Source: Corynebacterium silvaticum (GTDB lineage Bacteria; Actinomycetota; Actinomycetes; Mycobacteriales; Mycobacteriaceae). Taken from it: DNA of 64,000 bases. Both the position numbers and the translations under genes were made by a program. Shown one piece after another: positions 19,351 to 29,024 of this stretch (positions are counted from its first letter, which is position 1; each line of letters begins with the position of its first letter). The notes beneath the pieces were generated by a model that worked only from the letters and a program-made list of their open reading frames with translations, searched no databases and was not told the origin of the DNA. The stretch covers positions 682,001-746,000 of the forward strand of contig NZ_SDQO02000002.1 in assembly GCF_004382825.2 (NCBI RefSeq), given 5' to 3'.

Positions 19351-21465
19351 ATGGCCGCTGGGACAACTCAACAATCGCAAGCGAAAGCTACCAAATACAG
19401 GTTTGATCTTGACGGCCTGCGGGGTATCGCCATCGCTTTTGTCGTCGTATTCCACGTTTTTGTCGGCCGTGTTTCCGGCGGCGTTGACGTCTTCCTTTTA
19501 TTGTCCGGCTACTTTTTTCTCGGCTCGCAGCTGCGGTATGCAACCAAACCAAACGCAAGCCTGAACCCCTGGTGGCCGATCTGGCGGACGATTCGTCGAC
19601 TCTTCCCAGCACTACTGGTCACGCTGATGTCCACGATCTTGACCGTGCACCTGTGGATACCAGAGCTACGAACCACCAACCTATCGGACCAGCTACTGGC
19701 ATGTATTAGCTATGTCCAAAACTGGGAGCTTGCCACCCAGGGCGCTGCCTATGGCGCGGCGTCAAGCACGACTAGCCCGCTACAGCATCTATGGTCGATG
19801 GCAGTTCAGGGGCAGTTTTACCTCATGGCCATTGCCTTTGCTTGGTTGCTGGCTATTGGTGCGAAGCTGATGCGTCGTCGCCGGAAGATCGTTACCACGC
19901 TGCGCATATCGGCAGGCATCCCGCTGATACTGATAACCATAGGCTCATTCGGTTATGCGGTGTACCTGCATTCGGCAGACCAATCACTCAACTATTACTC
20001 CACATGGTCACGCTTGTGGGAGCTCACCCTCGGCGCTGTTCTCGTTTTATATGCGGAGAAACTAAGGGTATCGCAGCGACTGAGCGTTGTCTTTACCTAT
20101 CTGGGTTTGTTGATGGTGGTCTCTACCGGGCTGCTTTTCGACGGCGCAGCGCTCTTCCCCGGCCCCGCCGCACTCTTCCCACTCGGTGGTGCTGCCCTGG
20201 TGATCCTCGGCGGTGGACAAGGTGCATCCTGGCTCAGTAGCTGCTTTATGCTGTGGCTGGGGAAGATCGCTTACCCGCTGTACCTCTGGCACTGGCCCAT
20301 CCTGATTGTCTCCACCGCCTACCTTGGGGAGAAACGCCCCAGCGTGGCATTGGGACTTGGCGTGGTTGTGGTCTCAATCCTTTTGGCACAACTCACGCAC
20401 GTAGTAATCGAGGAACCTTTCAGACAACACGCAAAGCGTCCGGTTTCTTTGGAAGGCCGGAGCCGGGCGGCAGTGGCTTCTCTTTCCACTCCCACCGGCG
20501 GCATGCGCGCCGTCGCAGCGTTGTGCGTGGCGTTGCTGTGCTGGACAGCAGTGTGGATTCCTTCCGTGTGGCAAGAGGAAGTCGACCGCGTGAGTGGAAC
20601 GCAGCTCAACCCGATGCTGTACCCGGGGGCCGCTGCACTCAAGGGCGTTCGAGTCCCCAATGTTCCTTTTGAACCGGATCCGTTTGTCCTTGCGAATACC
20701 CTTTCACCGGCGTGGACTGACGGCTGCATCTCTTTGCTTGGCGACGATCCCGAGGTCATTGCCAACGATAACCTTGGACCCGATCACTGCCTATACGGTG
20801 ACACCCAAGCTAAGAAAGTGGCGTACCTGGTAGGCGGCTCCCATGCAGAGCAATGGATGGCCGCATGGGATGAGATTGGCAAGCAACATGGGATAAAAAT
20901 TGTCCCCTTCGTGCGCCAGGGATGCCCTATGTATAAGGAAGAGAAGGACGACGTCTTCTCGCAGGAGTGCACCACTTTTAACCAAAAAGTTATTGAGCGG
21001 ATTAAAGAGGACCGTCCTGATTTTGTGATCAGTAATTCCACCCGACCACTTCTAGAAAAAGGCCATAGCCGCGATGAAGTCCCCCAGAGTTATCCCACGT
21101 TCTGGGACTTTCTGAAGAAGGAAAAGATTCCGTTTATCGCGCTAAGGGATAATCCGTGGTTCGTCCTAGCCGAGGGCGAAGGCTGGATGGTCTCCCAATG
21201 CGTGGAAACTGGCGGAAGCATTGAAGACTGCGGGTTGCCGCGTTCGCACGTGTACGCGGATACCGATCCTTCGCAGAAGTTTTTCACTGCAGATTCGATG
21301 CTGTCCGTGGATACCGCAGACTGGTTCTGTCCCGACGATTTCTGTCCAGCAGTCATAGGAAACATTTACGTCTATCGCGACGGAAACCACATTTCCGACG
21401 CCTACGCGTTGTCCTTAGTGCCGCTTCTCTGGGCGCAAATCGGCACGTTTGTGAGCAAGATTTAG
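19351..21465 (+). CDS. Membrane acyltransferase with C-terminal SGNH domain
   Basis: 704 residues. Residues 15-380 are an acyltransferase-3 membrane domain with about ten helices: the family's helix-1 histidine in 'FVVVFHVFVGR' and the 'GGVDVFLLLSGYF' motif. After an eleventh helix near 390, residues 440-700 form an extracytoplasmic SGNH-hydrolase-like domain, with the serine in 'GGSHAEQW' and the Asp/His pair in 'YRDGNHIS'. Proteins of this build (OatA-like) move acetyl or other acyl groups from the cytoplasm to cell-wall or surface glycans. The acceptor is unknown; arabinogalactan, peptidoglycan or trehalose lipids are possible. No ribosome site is visible before the ATG at 19351. Confidence 0.88.
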   Translation: MAAGTTQQSQAKATKYRFDLDGLRGIAIAFVVVFHVFVGRVSGGVDVFLLLSGYFFLGSQLRYATKPNASLNPWWPIWRTIRRLFPALLVTLMSTILTVHLWIPELRTTNLSDQLLACISYVQNWELATQGAAYGAASSTTSPLQHLWSMAVQGQFYLMAIAFAWLLAIGAKLMRRRRKIVTTLRISAGIPLILITIGSFGYAVYLHSADQSLNYYSTWSRLWELTLGAVLVLYAEKLRVSQRLSVVFTYLGLLMVVSTGLLFDGAALFPGPAALFPLGGAALVILGGGQGASWLSSCFMLWLGKIAYPLYLWHWPILIVSTAYLGEKRPSVALGLGVVVVSILLAQLTHVVIEEPFRQHAKRPVSLEGRSRAAVASLSTPTGGMRAVAALCVALLCWTAVWIPSVWQEEVDRVSGTQLNPMLYPGAAALKGVRVPNVPFEPDPFVLANTLSPAWTDGCISLLGDDPEVIANDNLGPDHCLYGDTQAKKVAYLVGGSHAEQWMAAWDEIGKQHGIKIVPFVRQGCPMYKEEKDDVFSQECTTFNQKVIERIKEDRPDFVISNSTRPLLEKGHSRDEVPQSYPTFWDFLKKEKIPFIALRDNPWFVLAEGEGWMVSQCVETGGSIEDCGLPRSHVYADTDPSQKFFTADSMLSVDTADWFCPDDFCPAVIGNIYVYRDGNHISDAYALSLVPLLWAQIGTFVSKI

Positions 21466-21491
21466 GAAAGAATCGTCGATTCTTTCCTAAA
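21461..21491. terminator. Near-perfect 31-base palindrome, bidirectional terminator and repeat copy
   Basis: TTTAGGAAAGAATCG / CGATTCTTTCCTAAA around a single T, between the convergent acyltransferase and DUF3151 genes. It overlaps the acyltransferase stop codon. This is the cleanest copy of the dispersed palindrome family seen in this window. Confidence 0.85.
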
Positions 21492-21503
21492 AAACAGCAG
21501 TTT

Positions 21504-21920
21504 TTACAGCAGCGTGGCCACTGACTCGGGGTCGGCGTCGGAAAGCATTTGCCGGCAGCGGTCGTATTCGGCTTGATCGCCAATGAGTTGGGAAGCTCGT
21601 GCCAGAGCGGCGATGGCGCGCAGGACACCTCGGTTAGGTTCGTGAGAATAGGGCACAGGACCCCAGCCCTTCCAACCGTGCGCGCGCAGCCGGTCAAGGC
21701 TGCGGTGGTATCCGGTCCGCGCATAGGCATAAGCGGCCGCGAGAGCGTCTGCGTCAGTTGTTGCGACGGCGTCGAGTTGAGCTTCCGCTAGGAGCGCCCA
21801 TGCTAGGGGACTCGCGGGGTGTCGGAGAGCAACTGCTGCGGTGATTTCTGGCTCCGCGGCAGCCTCGTCTGCGGGGAGCATGACGGGCGGGGGAGCGAGC
21901 ATGTCGTTGAATTGGGTCAT
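21504..21920 (-). CDS. DUF3151 family protein
   Basis: 138 residues from the ATG at 21918-21920; longer starts would run into maf. It is a cytosolic helical protein of the actinobacterial DUF3151 type, marked by 'RTGYHRSLDRLRAHGWKGWGPVPYSHEPNRG'-like sequence in the second half. The function is unknown. It lies four bases after the maf stop, so the two are cotranscribed. Confidence 0.8.
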   Translation of the reverse strand: MTQFNDMLAPPPVMLPADEAAAEPEITAAVALRHPASPLAWALLAEAQLDAVATTDADALAAAYAYARTGYHRSLDRLRAHGWKGWGPVPYSHEPNRGVLRAIAALARASQLIGDQAEYDRCRQMLSDADPESVATLL

Positions 21921-21924
21921 GCCG

Positions 21925-22551
21925 TTATTCTTCCAGAATCTGCATATTCCAGAAATCCGAAACGTTAAGTCCAAAGGAATAGAGGGCTCGGCGGACCACA
22001 GGCAGAGACAAGCCAATGACGCTGGAAGGGTCTCCGTCGATGGCGTCGATAAACCAGCCGCCAAGCGCTTCGAGGGTAAACGCCCCGGCGCAGTGCAATG
22101 GCTCACCGGTCCGGGCGTAGGCTTCGATGTCGCGGTCGGTTGCCTGTGCAAAGCGAATCTTGGTAACGGACGTCTCCACATGCTGATAGCTTGTCGACGT
22201 TCCGGCGGCACCGTGCACAATGCAGTGCCCGGTAATGAGGTGGGCGGTGCGGCCGCGCTGTTCTCTCCATCGTTGAATCGTGCGCTCGATGGTGTGTGGT
22301 TTTCCTTGTAGTTTTCCGTCGAGGAGCAGCATGGAATCCCCGCCGATCACAACGTGGTCGGGATGCTTGCCAGCCACGGCATGTGCCTTTGCCGTGGCGA
22401 GCTGTGCGACGATCTCCTCTGGTTGCTGTCCCTTGTACTGCTCGATGAGGCTGTCCTCGTCAATATCAGCGGGGTCGATGATGGGATCCACGCCGGCAGA
22501 ACGGAGGATTGCGCGTCGGGAGGGCGAAGCAGATGCAAGGACGATTCTCAT
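21925..22551 (-). CDS. maf: Maf-like nucleoside triphosphate pyrophosphatase
   Basis: 208 residues. The N-terminus 'MRIVLASASPSRRAIL' is the Maf signature for phosphate binding; 'VIGGDSMLLLDG' and the C-terminal 'GGWFIDAIDGDPSSVIGLSL' complete the domain. Maf proteins hydrolyse non-canonical or modified NTPs and have been linked to arrest of cell division. It lies upstream of the DUF3151 gene and just after rbsK, on the same strand. Confidence 0.93.
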   Translation of the reverse strand: MRIVLASASPSRRAILRSAGVDPIIDPADIDEDSLIEQYKGQQPEEIVAQLATAKAHAVAGKHPDHVVIGGDSMLLLDGKLQGKPHTIERTIQRWREQRGRTAHLITGHCIVHGAAGTSTSYQHVETSVTKIRFAQATDRDIEAYARTGEPLHCAGAFTLEALGGWFIDAIDGDPSSVIGLSLPVVRRALYSFGLNVSDFWNMQILEE

Positions 22552-22570
22552 TCCTTACATCTTATTCGGG

Positions 22571-23473
22571 CTAGCGGGGGAGTTCAGCGTCTGCGTGTGG
22601 GTAGGAGGCTTGGGCGCCTCGGTATTGTACGGCGTAGGCGCCGACACGGACGGCGTGTTGTGCGGCCTCTACAGGTGACGCCCCACTGAGCAGTTGTGCG
22701 ACAAAGTCACCGGCAAAGGCATCGCCTGCCCCAGTCGTATCCACTGCCGTTACCTTTGGTGACGGCACCATGACGCTGGACGCAGGGTCTGCCACAAGTG
22801 CACCCTTGCTTCCTAGCGTGAGGACAACCGAGGCGAAACCCTGGGCCAATAATTCTTGAGCGAGCTCGTGCGGATCGTCGCTGTTGATGCCGCTGCCGAG
22901 CTGCTCCAGGATGAGGTTGGCCTCGTGCTCGTTAGCCATGATGGGGTCTGCCTTGAGCAATGCTTCGCGGTCCACAGGGATAACGGGGGCAAGATTGACC
23001 ACAACGCGACCCGTTGCTGCATTGATGGCTTCGCGGAATCCATCGGCGGGGATCTCTCCCTGAAGCAGCACGATGTCTGCGTGTGCAATAGCCTCTGCAT
23101 GCGTGGCGACGTAGGCGGCGTCGACAGTAGCATTCGCGCCAGGGATCACGATGATGGAGTTTTCCCCATCTTCAGAAACCGTGATCACTGCGGTGCCCGT
23201 GGGGCCTTCGACCTCCGAGATGTGGTCTAGACATACGTTGGAAGTACGCAGCAACTCCAGAGCTGGTTCGGCGTAGGCATCTTTGCCCACAGCACCGACA
23301 AAGATCACCTTTGCCCCTTGGAGCGCTGCTGCTACTGCTTGGTTAGCACCCTTGCCACCGGGAGAAACAGAGCTATCCATGCCGAGGACGGTCTCTCCCG
23401 GGGTGGGATGCCGCTGGACACGCACGCTCAAATCTGCGTTGATGGAGCCTACGACGGCAACAGTCTGTGGCAT
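22571..23473 (-). CDS. rbsK: Ribokinase
   Basis: 300 residues from the ATG at 23471-23473 (MPQTVAVVGSINADLSV). It is a PfkB-family sugar kinase: sugar-binding motif 'SPGGKGANQAVAAA' near residue 38, and catalytic motif 'DTTGAGDAFAGDF' near 247, where the Asp is the base. It phosphorylates ribose to ribose-5-phosphate. The LacI-type regulator gene lies upstream on the same strand, separated by 219 bases. No ribose transporter is nearby, so the substrate may come from nucleosides. Confidence 0.93.
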   Translation of the reverse strand: MPQTVAVVGSINADLSVRVQRHPTPGETVLGMDSSVSPGGKGANQAVAAALQGAKVIFVGAVGKDAYAEPALELLRTSNVCLDHISEVEGPTGTAVITVSEDGENSIIVIPGANATVDAAYVATHAEAIAHADIVLLQGEIPADGFREAINAATGRVVVNLAPVIPVDREALLKADPIMANEHEANLILEQLGSGINSDDPHELAQELLAQGFASVVLTLGSKGALVADPASSVMVPSPKVTAVDTTGAGDAFAGDFVAQLLSGASPVEAAQHAVRVGAYAVQYRGAQASYPHADAELPR

Positions 23474-23692
23474 GGTGGTTACTCCTAACTGGTGGGCGGA
23501 CACCGCATCTTTATTTATCACGACTGGCACAAACCAGGTCACATGTAGTTCAGTGATTAACACACCGTCCTGCGGATGTTCCGAGCAATCAAAAATCCGA
23601 GAACTTTATGTTTCCCGTGAAAAATGTAAATAAAAACATAGGGATACAGTGTAAAAATGCTCGTTATGTAATTCTATTGTAGGAATGCTTTT

Positions 23693-24727
23693 TTAGGTTA
23701 GCGTGTGGGAATCTCTGACTTTGAGCACCGTGGGGATGACAACAGATTCAGGCGTTGCGTCGGTTTTCATGATGGAGTACAACAGCTCAAAGGCTTTCTG
23801 GCCGATGGCTTCCACTTGCTGGTCAATGACGGTAAGTGGTGATTCTTGAAGCGTGAACACGGCGGCGTTATCAAAGCCAATGAGTGCTACATCTTTACCA
23901 ATTTTCAGCTTGCGGGAATAGATAGCACTGAGGGCACCAACTGCCATCATCATGTCACCTGTGAGGATGCTGTTGACTCCTCGATCTAAGAGCTCAAGAG
24001 TTCCTGCGCGTCCGGCATCATAGTGGTATCCACCGAAATAGACATCGGGGGAGGGGATACGTAGGTCTTCCTTGATGGACGTAATCGCCTCAAGCCTTAC
24101 CCTGCCGGTGGAAGTGTCCTGGGGGCCTGCGAGGTAACCGATCTTTGCTTGGCTGTTCAGACTGAGAAGCCGGATAGCTTCTTTCATGGCCGGAAGCGGA
24201 TCCGAGGTTACTGAGGGGACGGAACCCCCAAGAACGCTTCGGTCTGCTGCGACGATGGGGACTCCGGCGTCGGCAAGCTCTGTGATTTTCTCTGCGGATT
24301 GAATGTGAGGGACAACGATGATGCCGTCGACTTGCTGGCTGTTCATCGTTTCGAGTGCGCTATTGAGGACGATCGGGGATTCATCTGTGTTGGAGAGAAT
24401 CGTGCTGTAGCCCTTGGCGCGCGCGGCCTGTTGGATCTCAAAGGCAAGAGTATTGAAATATGGGTTGCAGATGTTGGGCAGTAGAACGCCGATGAGGTTT
24501 GTTTTTTGGTTACGGAGTGCTTTCGCTTGGGCGTTGGGACGGTAATTGAGCCGCTTGGCGGTTTCCGCAACGATGGTACGTGTGGACTCTGGGATTACCG
24601 GGTTATGCGCGAGGGCGCGGGACACTGTGCTGATAGAAAAGCCTGTCTCAGCGGCAATGTCTTTGAGTGTTGTCGATTGGCGGCGACGGCGCGGATAAGA
24701 CGTGACGGGAGTACGAGGAGCTTCCAT
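23693..24727 (-). CDS. rbsR: LacI-family regulator, probably of ribose or nucleoside use
   Basis: 344 residues. Helix-turn-helix at residues 20-45 (TLKDIAAETGFSISTVSRAL), hinge helix 'NAQAKALRNQKT' and a periplasmic-binding-protein-like sensor domain from residue 75. It lies directly upstream of the ribokinase gene, which suggests control of ribose use. A perfect LacI-type operator 15 bases upstream of its start (24742-24755) points to autoregulation. The name is by context; uridine-responsive UriR-type regulators are the alternative. Confidence 0.88.
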   Translation of the reverse strand: MEAPRTPVTSYPRRRRQSTTLKDIAAETGFSISTVSRALAHNPVIPESTRTIVAETAKRLNYRPNAQAKALRNQKTNLIGVLLPNICNPYFNTLAFEIQQAARAKGYSTILSNTDESPIVLNSALETMNSQQVDGIIVVPHIQSAEKITELADAGVPIVAADRSVLGGSVPSVTSDPLPAMKEAIRLLSLNSQAKIGYLAGPQDTSTGRVRLEAITSIKEDLRIPSPDVYFGGYHYDAGRAGTLELLDRGVNSILTGDMMMAVGALSAIYSRKLKIGKDVALIGFDNAAVFTLQESPLTVIDQQVEAIGQKAFELLYSIMKTDATPESVVIPTVLKVRDSHTLT

Positions 24728-24741
24728 AAAACCTGCTTTGG

Positions 24742-24755
24742 TGCAAACGTTTGCA
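24742..24755. promoter_or_regulatory. LacI-type operator
   Basis: TGCAAACGTTTGCA, a perfect 14-base palindrome with the central CG typical of LacI/CcpA/PurR-class sites, 15 bases before the start of the LacI gene. I found no second copy in front of rbsK. Confidence 0.85.
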
Positions 24756-24836
24756 ATCTGAACTTAACTAAAATTAACTTACACCAGCGTAATGGTCAAA
24801 TGGGGAAATGGAAGAAAATAGCTGTTATTCACACGT

Positions 24837-24884
24837 AAACCCCCTTCTCTTTCGGTGTGGAATAGCACACAAAGAAGGGGGTTT
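24837..24884 (-). terminator. Terminator of the accE transcript
   Basis: AAACCCCCTTCT pairs with AGAAGGGGGTTT, 26 bases beyond the leftward accE stop. It shields the rbsR promoter region from accE read-through. Confidence 0.8.
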
Positions 24885-24909
24885 AACTACTGAGATTTTC
24901 TAAGTTTTC

Positions 24910-25158
24910 TTAATAGAAACTTACATTCCTAAAGGCTGTGGGATTGTACGTAGTGGGGCGTTGTAGCCGCTCTTCAACGCTGCCCCAGAGGTTACGATCA
25001 CGGTCTTTAGCGGCGGCTTTCTCTGCGTCTTGAGCAAGGGACGCAATCACGGTGGTGATTGCAGCCACTTGGACATTGTCCGGATTGCCTTTTACCACGG
25101 TAAGAAAAGGCTTCTTGGCCGAGGTGGCTTCTTCGGTCGTGGTGGACGTGTCAGACAT
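24910..25158 (-). CDS. accE: Acyl-CoA carboxylase epsilon subunit
   Basis: 82 residues. The C-terminal part (PFLTVVKGNPDNVQVAAITTV and a trailing SVEERLQRPT) is the AccE/PccE pattern: a small actinobacterial subunit that holds the alpha and beta subunits together. The first 17 residues are a Ser/Thr-rich tail. It lies 97 bases after dtsR2 on the same strand, as in other corynebacteria, and is followed by a strong terminator. Confidence 0.9.
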   Translation of the reverse strand: MSDTSTTTEEATSAKKPFLTVVKGNPDNVQVAAITTVIASLAQDAEKAAAKDRDRNLWGSVEERLQRPTTYNPTAFRNVSFY

Positions 25159-25255
25159 AGAAAATACCTTCTTGTCATTGGATGAACAGGATAAGAACGT
25201 GGTGCACTGAGACAGCGGCTAGTAGCACCAAGCCCCTAAATGACATATTCGAATA

Positions 25256-26887
25256 TTACAGCGGGATGTTACCGTGCTTCTTAGCCGGCATATTAACGAC
25301 CTTGCGATCAAGCAAGCGCAAACCTTCGATGATCTGGCCGCGGGTCTCGCTCGGAGGGATGACGGCATCTACGTAGCCGCGCTCTGCTGCCATATAAGGG
25401 TTAACGAGAGTTTCCTCGTATTCCTTTTCATATTCCTTGGCCAGTGCAACAACATCTTGGCCATTGGCTGCGGCGTTCTTCAGCTCCTTGCGGTAGATGA
25501 ATCCCACTGCGCCCGAGGCGCCCATGACAGCGATCTGTGCAGTAGGCCATGCGAGTACGATGTCCGCGCCCATGTCCTTTGAACCCATCACGCAGTAGGC
25601 CCCGCCATAGGACTTACGGGTGATCACAGTGATCTTGCCAACGCTCGCCTCGGAATATGCGTACAGCAGCTTAGCGCCACGACGGATAATGCCATCGTAT
25701 TCTTGGTTGGTTCCGGGCAGGAAGCCTGGAACATCCACGAACTCGATGATCGGAACGTTAAAGGCATCGCAGGTGCGAATAAAACGAGCTGCCTTCTCTG
25801 ATGCCTTGATATCCAAACAGCCGGCGAACTCGGTGGGCTGGTTGGCAACGATTCCTACGCTTCTGCCCTCTACCCGGCCAAAACCGATAATGATATTGCC
25901 GGCGTAGTGTTCCTGAACCTCAAAGAAGTCTCCGTCATCAACGATGCGGGAGATGACGTCCTTCATGTCATATGGCTGGTTCGGGGAATCGGGGATCAGC
26001 GTGTCTAGTTCAAGGTCAGACTCGGTGATGTTCTCCTGAATCGATCCGACCATAAGCTCGGTAGCTTCCCGAGGAGCTTCTGCGCGGTTGTTGGACGGTA
26101 GGAATCCCACGAGATCGCGAACCCAATCCAATGCATCTGCATCATCAGACGCGGTGTAGTGGGAGGTACCGGAGGTGGACATGTGGGTGTGTGCGCCACC
26201 CAATTCCTCTTGGGTGACTTCCTCGCCAGTGACGGTCTTGATTACGTCAGGGCCGGTGATGAACATCTTGGAGGTCTTATCCACCATGATGATGAAGTCG
26301 GTGAGCGCAGGGGAGTAAACGTGACCGCCGGCGCAAGCACCCATGATGAGGGAGATCTGCGGGATAACGCCAGACGCCAAGGTGTTGCGGTAGAAAATCT
26401 TGGAATAAAGACCAAGGGAGACAACGCCCTCTTGGATACGAGCGCCAGCGCCTTCATTAATGCCGATGAGTGGGACGCCGGTCTTAATGGCCAGATCCAT
26501 GATCTTGACGATCTTCTCGCCATAGACCTCACCCAAAGCGCCGCCAAAGACCGCACCGTCTTGGGAGAAGACACAGACCTTGCGTCCCTCAATGGTGCCG
26601 TAGCCGGTAACCACGCCGTCGGTGACGGGGCGCTTGGCGTCAAGTCCAAAATTCTTGGAACGATGGCGCGCTAGTGCGTCGACCTCGACAAAGGAATTGT
26701 CGTCGAGGAGATATTCAATACGCTCGCGAGCGGTCTTTTTCCCCGCTGCATGTACCTTTTCAATCGAGGCCGGGCCCATGGGGGCCACGGTCTCAGCGAG
26801 GCGGGCGCGAAGATCCGCGAGCTTTCCGGCAGTGGTGGTGAGATCGGGAGCTGGAGTTCCCTGATCGTTGATCGTTGCGGCAGTCAT
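25256..26887 (-). CDS. dtsR2: Acyl-CoA carboxylase beta subunit, DtsR2/AccD5-like
   Basis: 543 residues, a carboxyltransferase with N- and C-terminal crotonase-like halves. The N half holds '[20 protein letters not shown]' and '[18 protein letters not shown]'; the C half '[24 protein letters not shown]' and '[19 protein letters not shown]'. It moves the carboxyl group from AccBC-biotin to an acyl-CoA. Details such as '[21 protein letters not shown]' agree better with AccD5 of mycobacteria than does the neighbouring paralogue, so I call it dtsR2 (accD2), which in C. glutamicum serves mycolate synthesis. It precedes accE. Confidence 0.87.
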   Translation of the reverse strand: MTAATINDQGTPAPDLTTTAGKLADLRARLAETVAPMGPASIEKVHAAGKKTARERIEYLLDDNSFVEVDALARHRSKNFGLDAKRPVTDGVVTGYGTIEGRKVCVFSQDGAVFGGALGEVYGEKIVKIMDLAIKTGVPLIGINEGAGARIQEGVVSLGLYSKIFYRNTLASGVIPQISLIMGACAGGHVYSPALTDFIIMVDKTSKMFITGPDVIKTVTGEEVTQEELGGAHTHMSTSGTSHYTASDDADALDWVRDLVGFLPSNNRAEAPREATELMVGSIQENITESDLELDTLIPDSPNQPYDMKDVISRIVDDGDFFEVQEHYAGNIIIGFGRVEGRSVGIVANQPTEFAGCLDIKASEKAARFIRTCDAFNVPIIEFVDVPGFLPGTNQEYDGIIRRGAKLLYAYSEASVGKITVITRKSYGGAYCVMGSKDMGADIVLAWPTAQIAVMGASGAVGFIYRKELKNAAANGQDVVALAKEYEKEYEETLVNPYMAAERGYVDAVIPPSETRGQIIEGLRLLDRKVVNMPAKKHGNIPL

Positions 26888-27118
26888 GACTCAATAGTGT
26901 AAAGGTAGTACCCAAAAATTGTGAGACGTTTCAAAAAAACTTCGGTATGTTCCTGAAGGATTTTTCTGCTATATGGAGTCACAATGGAAATTAAGACTCT
27001 TGACCTGCAAAAATTTCCCTCTTTGGGGGTGTGTGCTTTGAAGTTTTCTACAGATATATGGGGGTAGTAGGGGAAAGTGCTGCTGCGAAAAACTCTTCGG
27101 AAGCGAGGTTGATGCCGC

Positions 27119-28750
27119 CTATAGCGGGATGTTTCCGTGCTTGCGTGCCGGGCGCTGAACATGCTTGTTCTTGAGGAGCCGGAGGTTGCGCGAAATGTGT
27201 CCGCGGGTCTCGCTGGGCAAAATGACTGCGTCGATAAGCCCACGCTCGGCAGCTAGATAGGGGTTGAGCATGTGATCCTCATACTCCCGCTCTAGGGCTT
27301 CGCTGAGAGCTACAACGTCGTCGCCATTCTCGGCCGCTGCGATGAGTTCGCGTCGGTGCAAGAATCCGACGGCCCCTGCCGCGCCCATCACGGCGATTTG
27401 AGCGGTTGGCCAGGCGAGGTTGACGTCAGCTCCTAGTCCCTTAGATCCCATGACGCAATACGCTCCGCCATAGGCTTTCCGCATGATGACGGTGATCTTT
27501 GGAACCGTGGCCTCGCCGTAGGCATACAGTAATTTAGCGCCACGGCGCAGGATGCCGTTATGTTCTTGCCCTGCGCCGGGTAGAAAGCCGGGGACGTCGA
27601 CAAGCATCACGATAGGAATATTGAATGCGTCGCATGTGCGGATAAATCGTGCTGCCTTCTCCGAAGCGTCAATGTCGAGGCAGCCGGCAAGCTGGGTGGG
27701 CTGATTGGCAACAAAACCTACCGATTCGCCTTCGATGCGGCCGAACGCTATGACAACATTTTCTGCGCGATCTGCCTGGATCTCCAGGTAGCCGCCGTCG
27801 TCGGTGATTGATTCGATGACGCTGCGGACATCATAAGGAATTGACGGAGAATCTGGGATGATGTGGTCCAGTCGCAGGTCATCTGGGGTGAGGTTGTCCT
27901 CTATGCTTCCCTCTTCTTGGTCGTAGTCCTCGCGCGGGGCGACGCTGCGATTGTTCGAGGGGAGGAACCTGACAAGGTCTTGGACAAAATCGAGGGCTTC
28001 CTCATCGTCTGCTGCGGTGAAGTGGCTGTTGCCAGCTGCAGTCATATGAGCATTGGCCCCGCCGAGTTCCTCTTGGGAGATGATTTCTCCGGTTACTGTT
28101 TTAATAACATCCGGTCCGGTGACAAACATCTTGGAGGTTCGGTCCACCATCACCACGAAATCGGTGAGGGCGGGGGAGTAGGCGTTTCCGCCCGCGCAAC
28201 TTCCCATGATGACGGAGATCTGGGGAACTACTCCGGAAGAATTGATGTTGTGATAAAAAGTCTGCGCGATGAGATCTAGGGAGACCGCGCCGTCTTGAAT
28301 GCGGGCGCCTGCGCCCTCGTAGAGGCCGATGAGAGGGCGTCCGGTGGCAACGGCAAGTTCCATAATCTTGATCATTTTTTCGCCGTATACCTCGCCGAGC
28401 GCGCCGCCGAAAACGGTTCCGTCTTGGGAGAAGATGCATACTTCGCGGCCGTCGATAGTGCCCCAGCCGGTTACGATTCCGTCGGTGACGGGGCGTTTTT
28501 TGTGCATGCCAAAGTCAAAGGTGCGGTGGCGCGCGAGCTGATCGGTTTCAATGAAAGAACCCTCGTCTAGAAGGTAGTCGAGTCGTTCGCGAGCCGTGAG
28601 CCTGCCGGCTTGTTTAACTTTATCCAGAGCTTTTGCGCCCATAGGCTGACCTGCTTCAGCGCGTCGCGCTTTGAAGTCCGCGATCTTGCCAGCTGTGGTG
28701 GTCATGTCTTTGAGCGCGGCAACATCAACAAAAGGTGAGGAAAGTGTCAT
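27119..28750 (-). CDS. dtsR1: Acetyl-CoA carboxylase beta subunit, DtsR1/AccD1-like
   Basis: 543 residues from the ATG at 28748-28750 ([13 protein letters not shown]); an upstream in-frame start has no support. It shares its domain plan with the preceding paralogue. '[23 protein letters not shown]' and 'DFDQEEG'-type sequence in the middle agree with my memory of C. glutamicum DtsR1 (AccD1), which pairs with AccBC to make malonyl-CoA and whose loss causes fatty acid auxotrophy. It is separated from dtsR2 by 230 bases, so may have its own promoter, and is divergent from birA. Confidence 0.87.
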   Translation of the reverse strand: MTLSSPFVDVAALKDMTTTAGKIADFKARRAEAGQPMGAKALDKVKQAGRLTARERLDYLLDEGSFIETDQLARHRTFDFGMHKKRPVTDGIVTGWGTIDGREVCIFSQDGTVFGGALGEVYGEKMIKIMELAVATGRPLIGLYEGAGARIQDGAVSLDLIAQTFYHNINSSGVVPQISVIMGSCAGGNAYSPALTDFVVMVDRTSKMFVTGPDVIKTVTGEIISQEELGGANAHMTAAGNSHFTAADDEEALDFVQDLVRFLPSNNRSVAPREDYDQEEGSIEDNLTPDDLRLDHIIPDSPSIPYDVRSVIESITDDGGYLEIQADRAENVVIAFGRIEGESVGFVANQPTQLAGCLDIDASEKAARFIRTCDAFNIPIVMLVDVPGFLPGAGQEHNGILRRGAKLLYAYGEATVPKITVIMRKAYGGAYCVMGSKGLGADVNLAWPTAQIAVMGAAGAVGFLHRRELIAAAENGDDVVALSEALEREYEDHMLNPYLAAERGLIDAVILPSETRGHISRNLRLLKNKHVQRPARKHGNIPL

Positions 28751-29024
28751 GTTTGGCAGCATAGACTGGTATCGCGACAGTTTCCAGGGCAAAACGTTAA
28801 ATTTTTTCCCGGAAAAGTGCGTTTTCCCACCGCACGCTGGTTATTTTGCGCACAAAAAAATTTTTTCCGCATGTCTCCTAGTGGGCCCTATAAGGGCTCA
28901 TCCCTCCCACATTCCGGCATCCATTCCGGCATTCAAGCCCAAGATTGCACCAGTAATGAGGACTCAACGAGTTGGGAGGCAAACGGCTAAAATGATGCGA
29001 ATGAGCATAGGGTCAGGAGAAACG

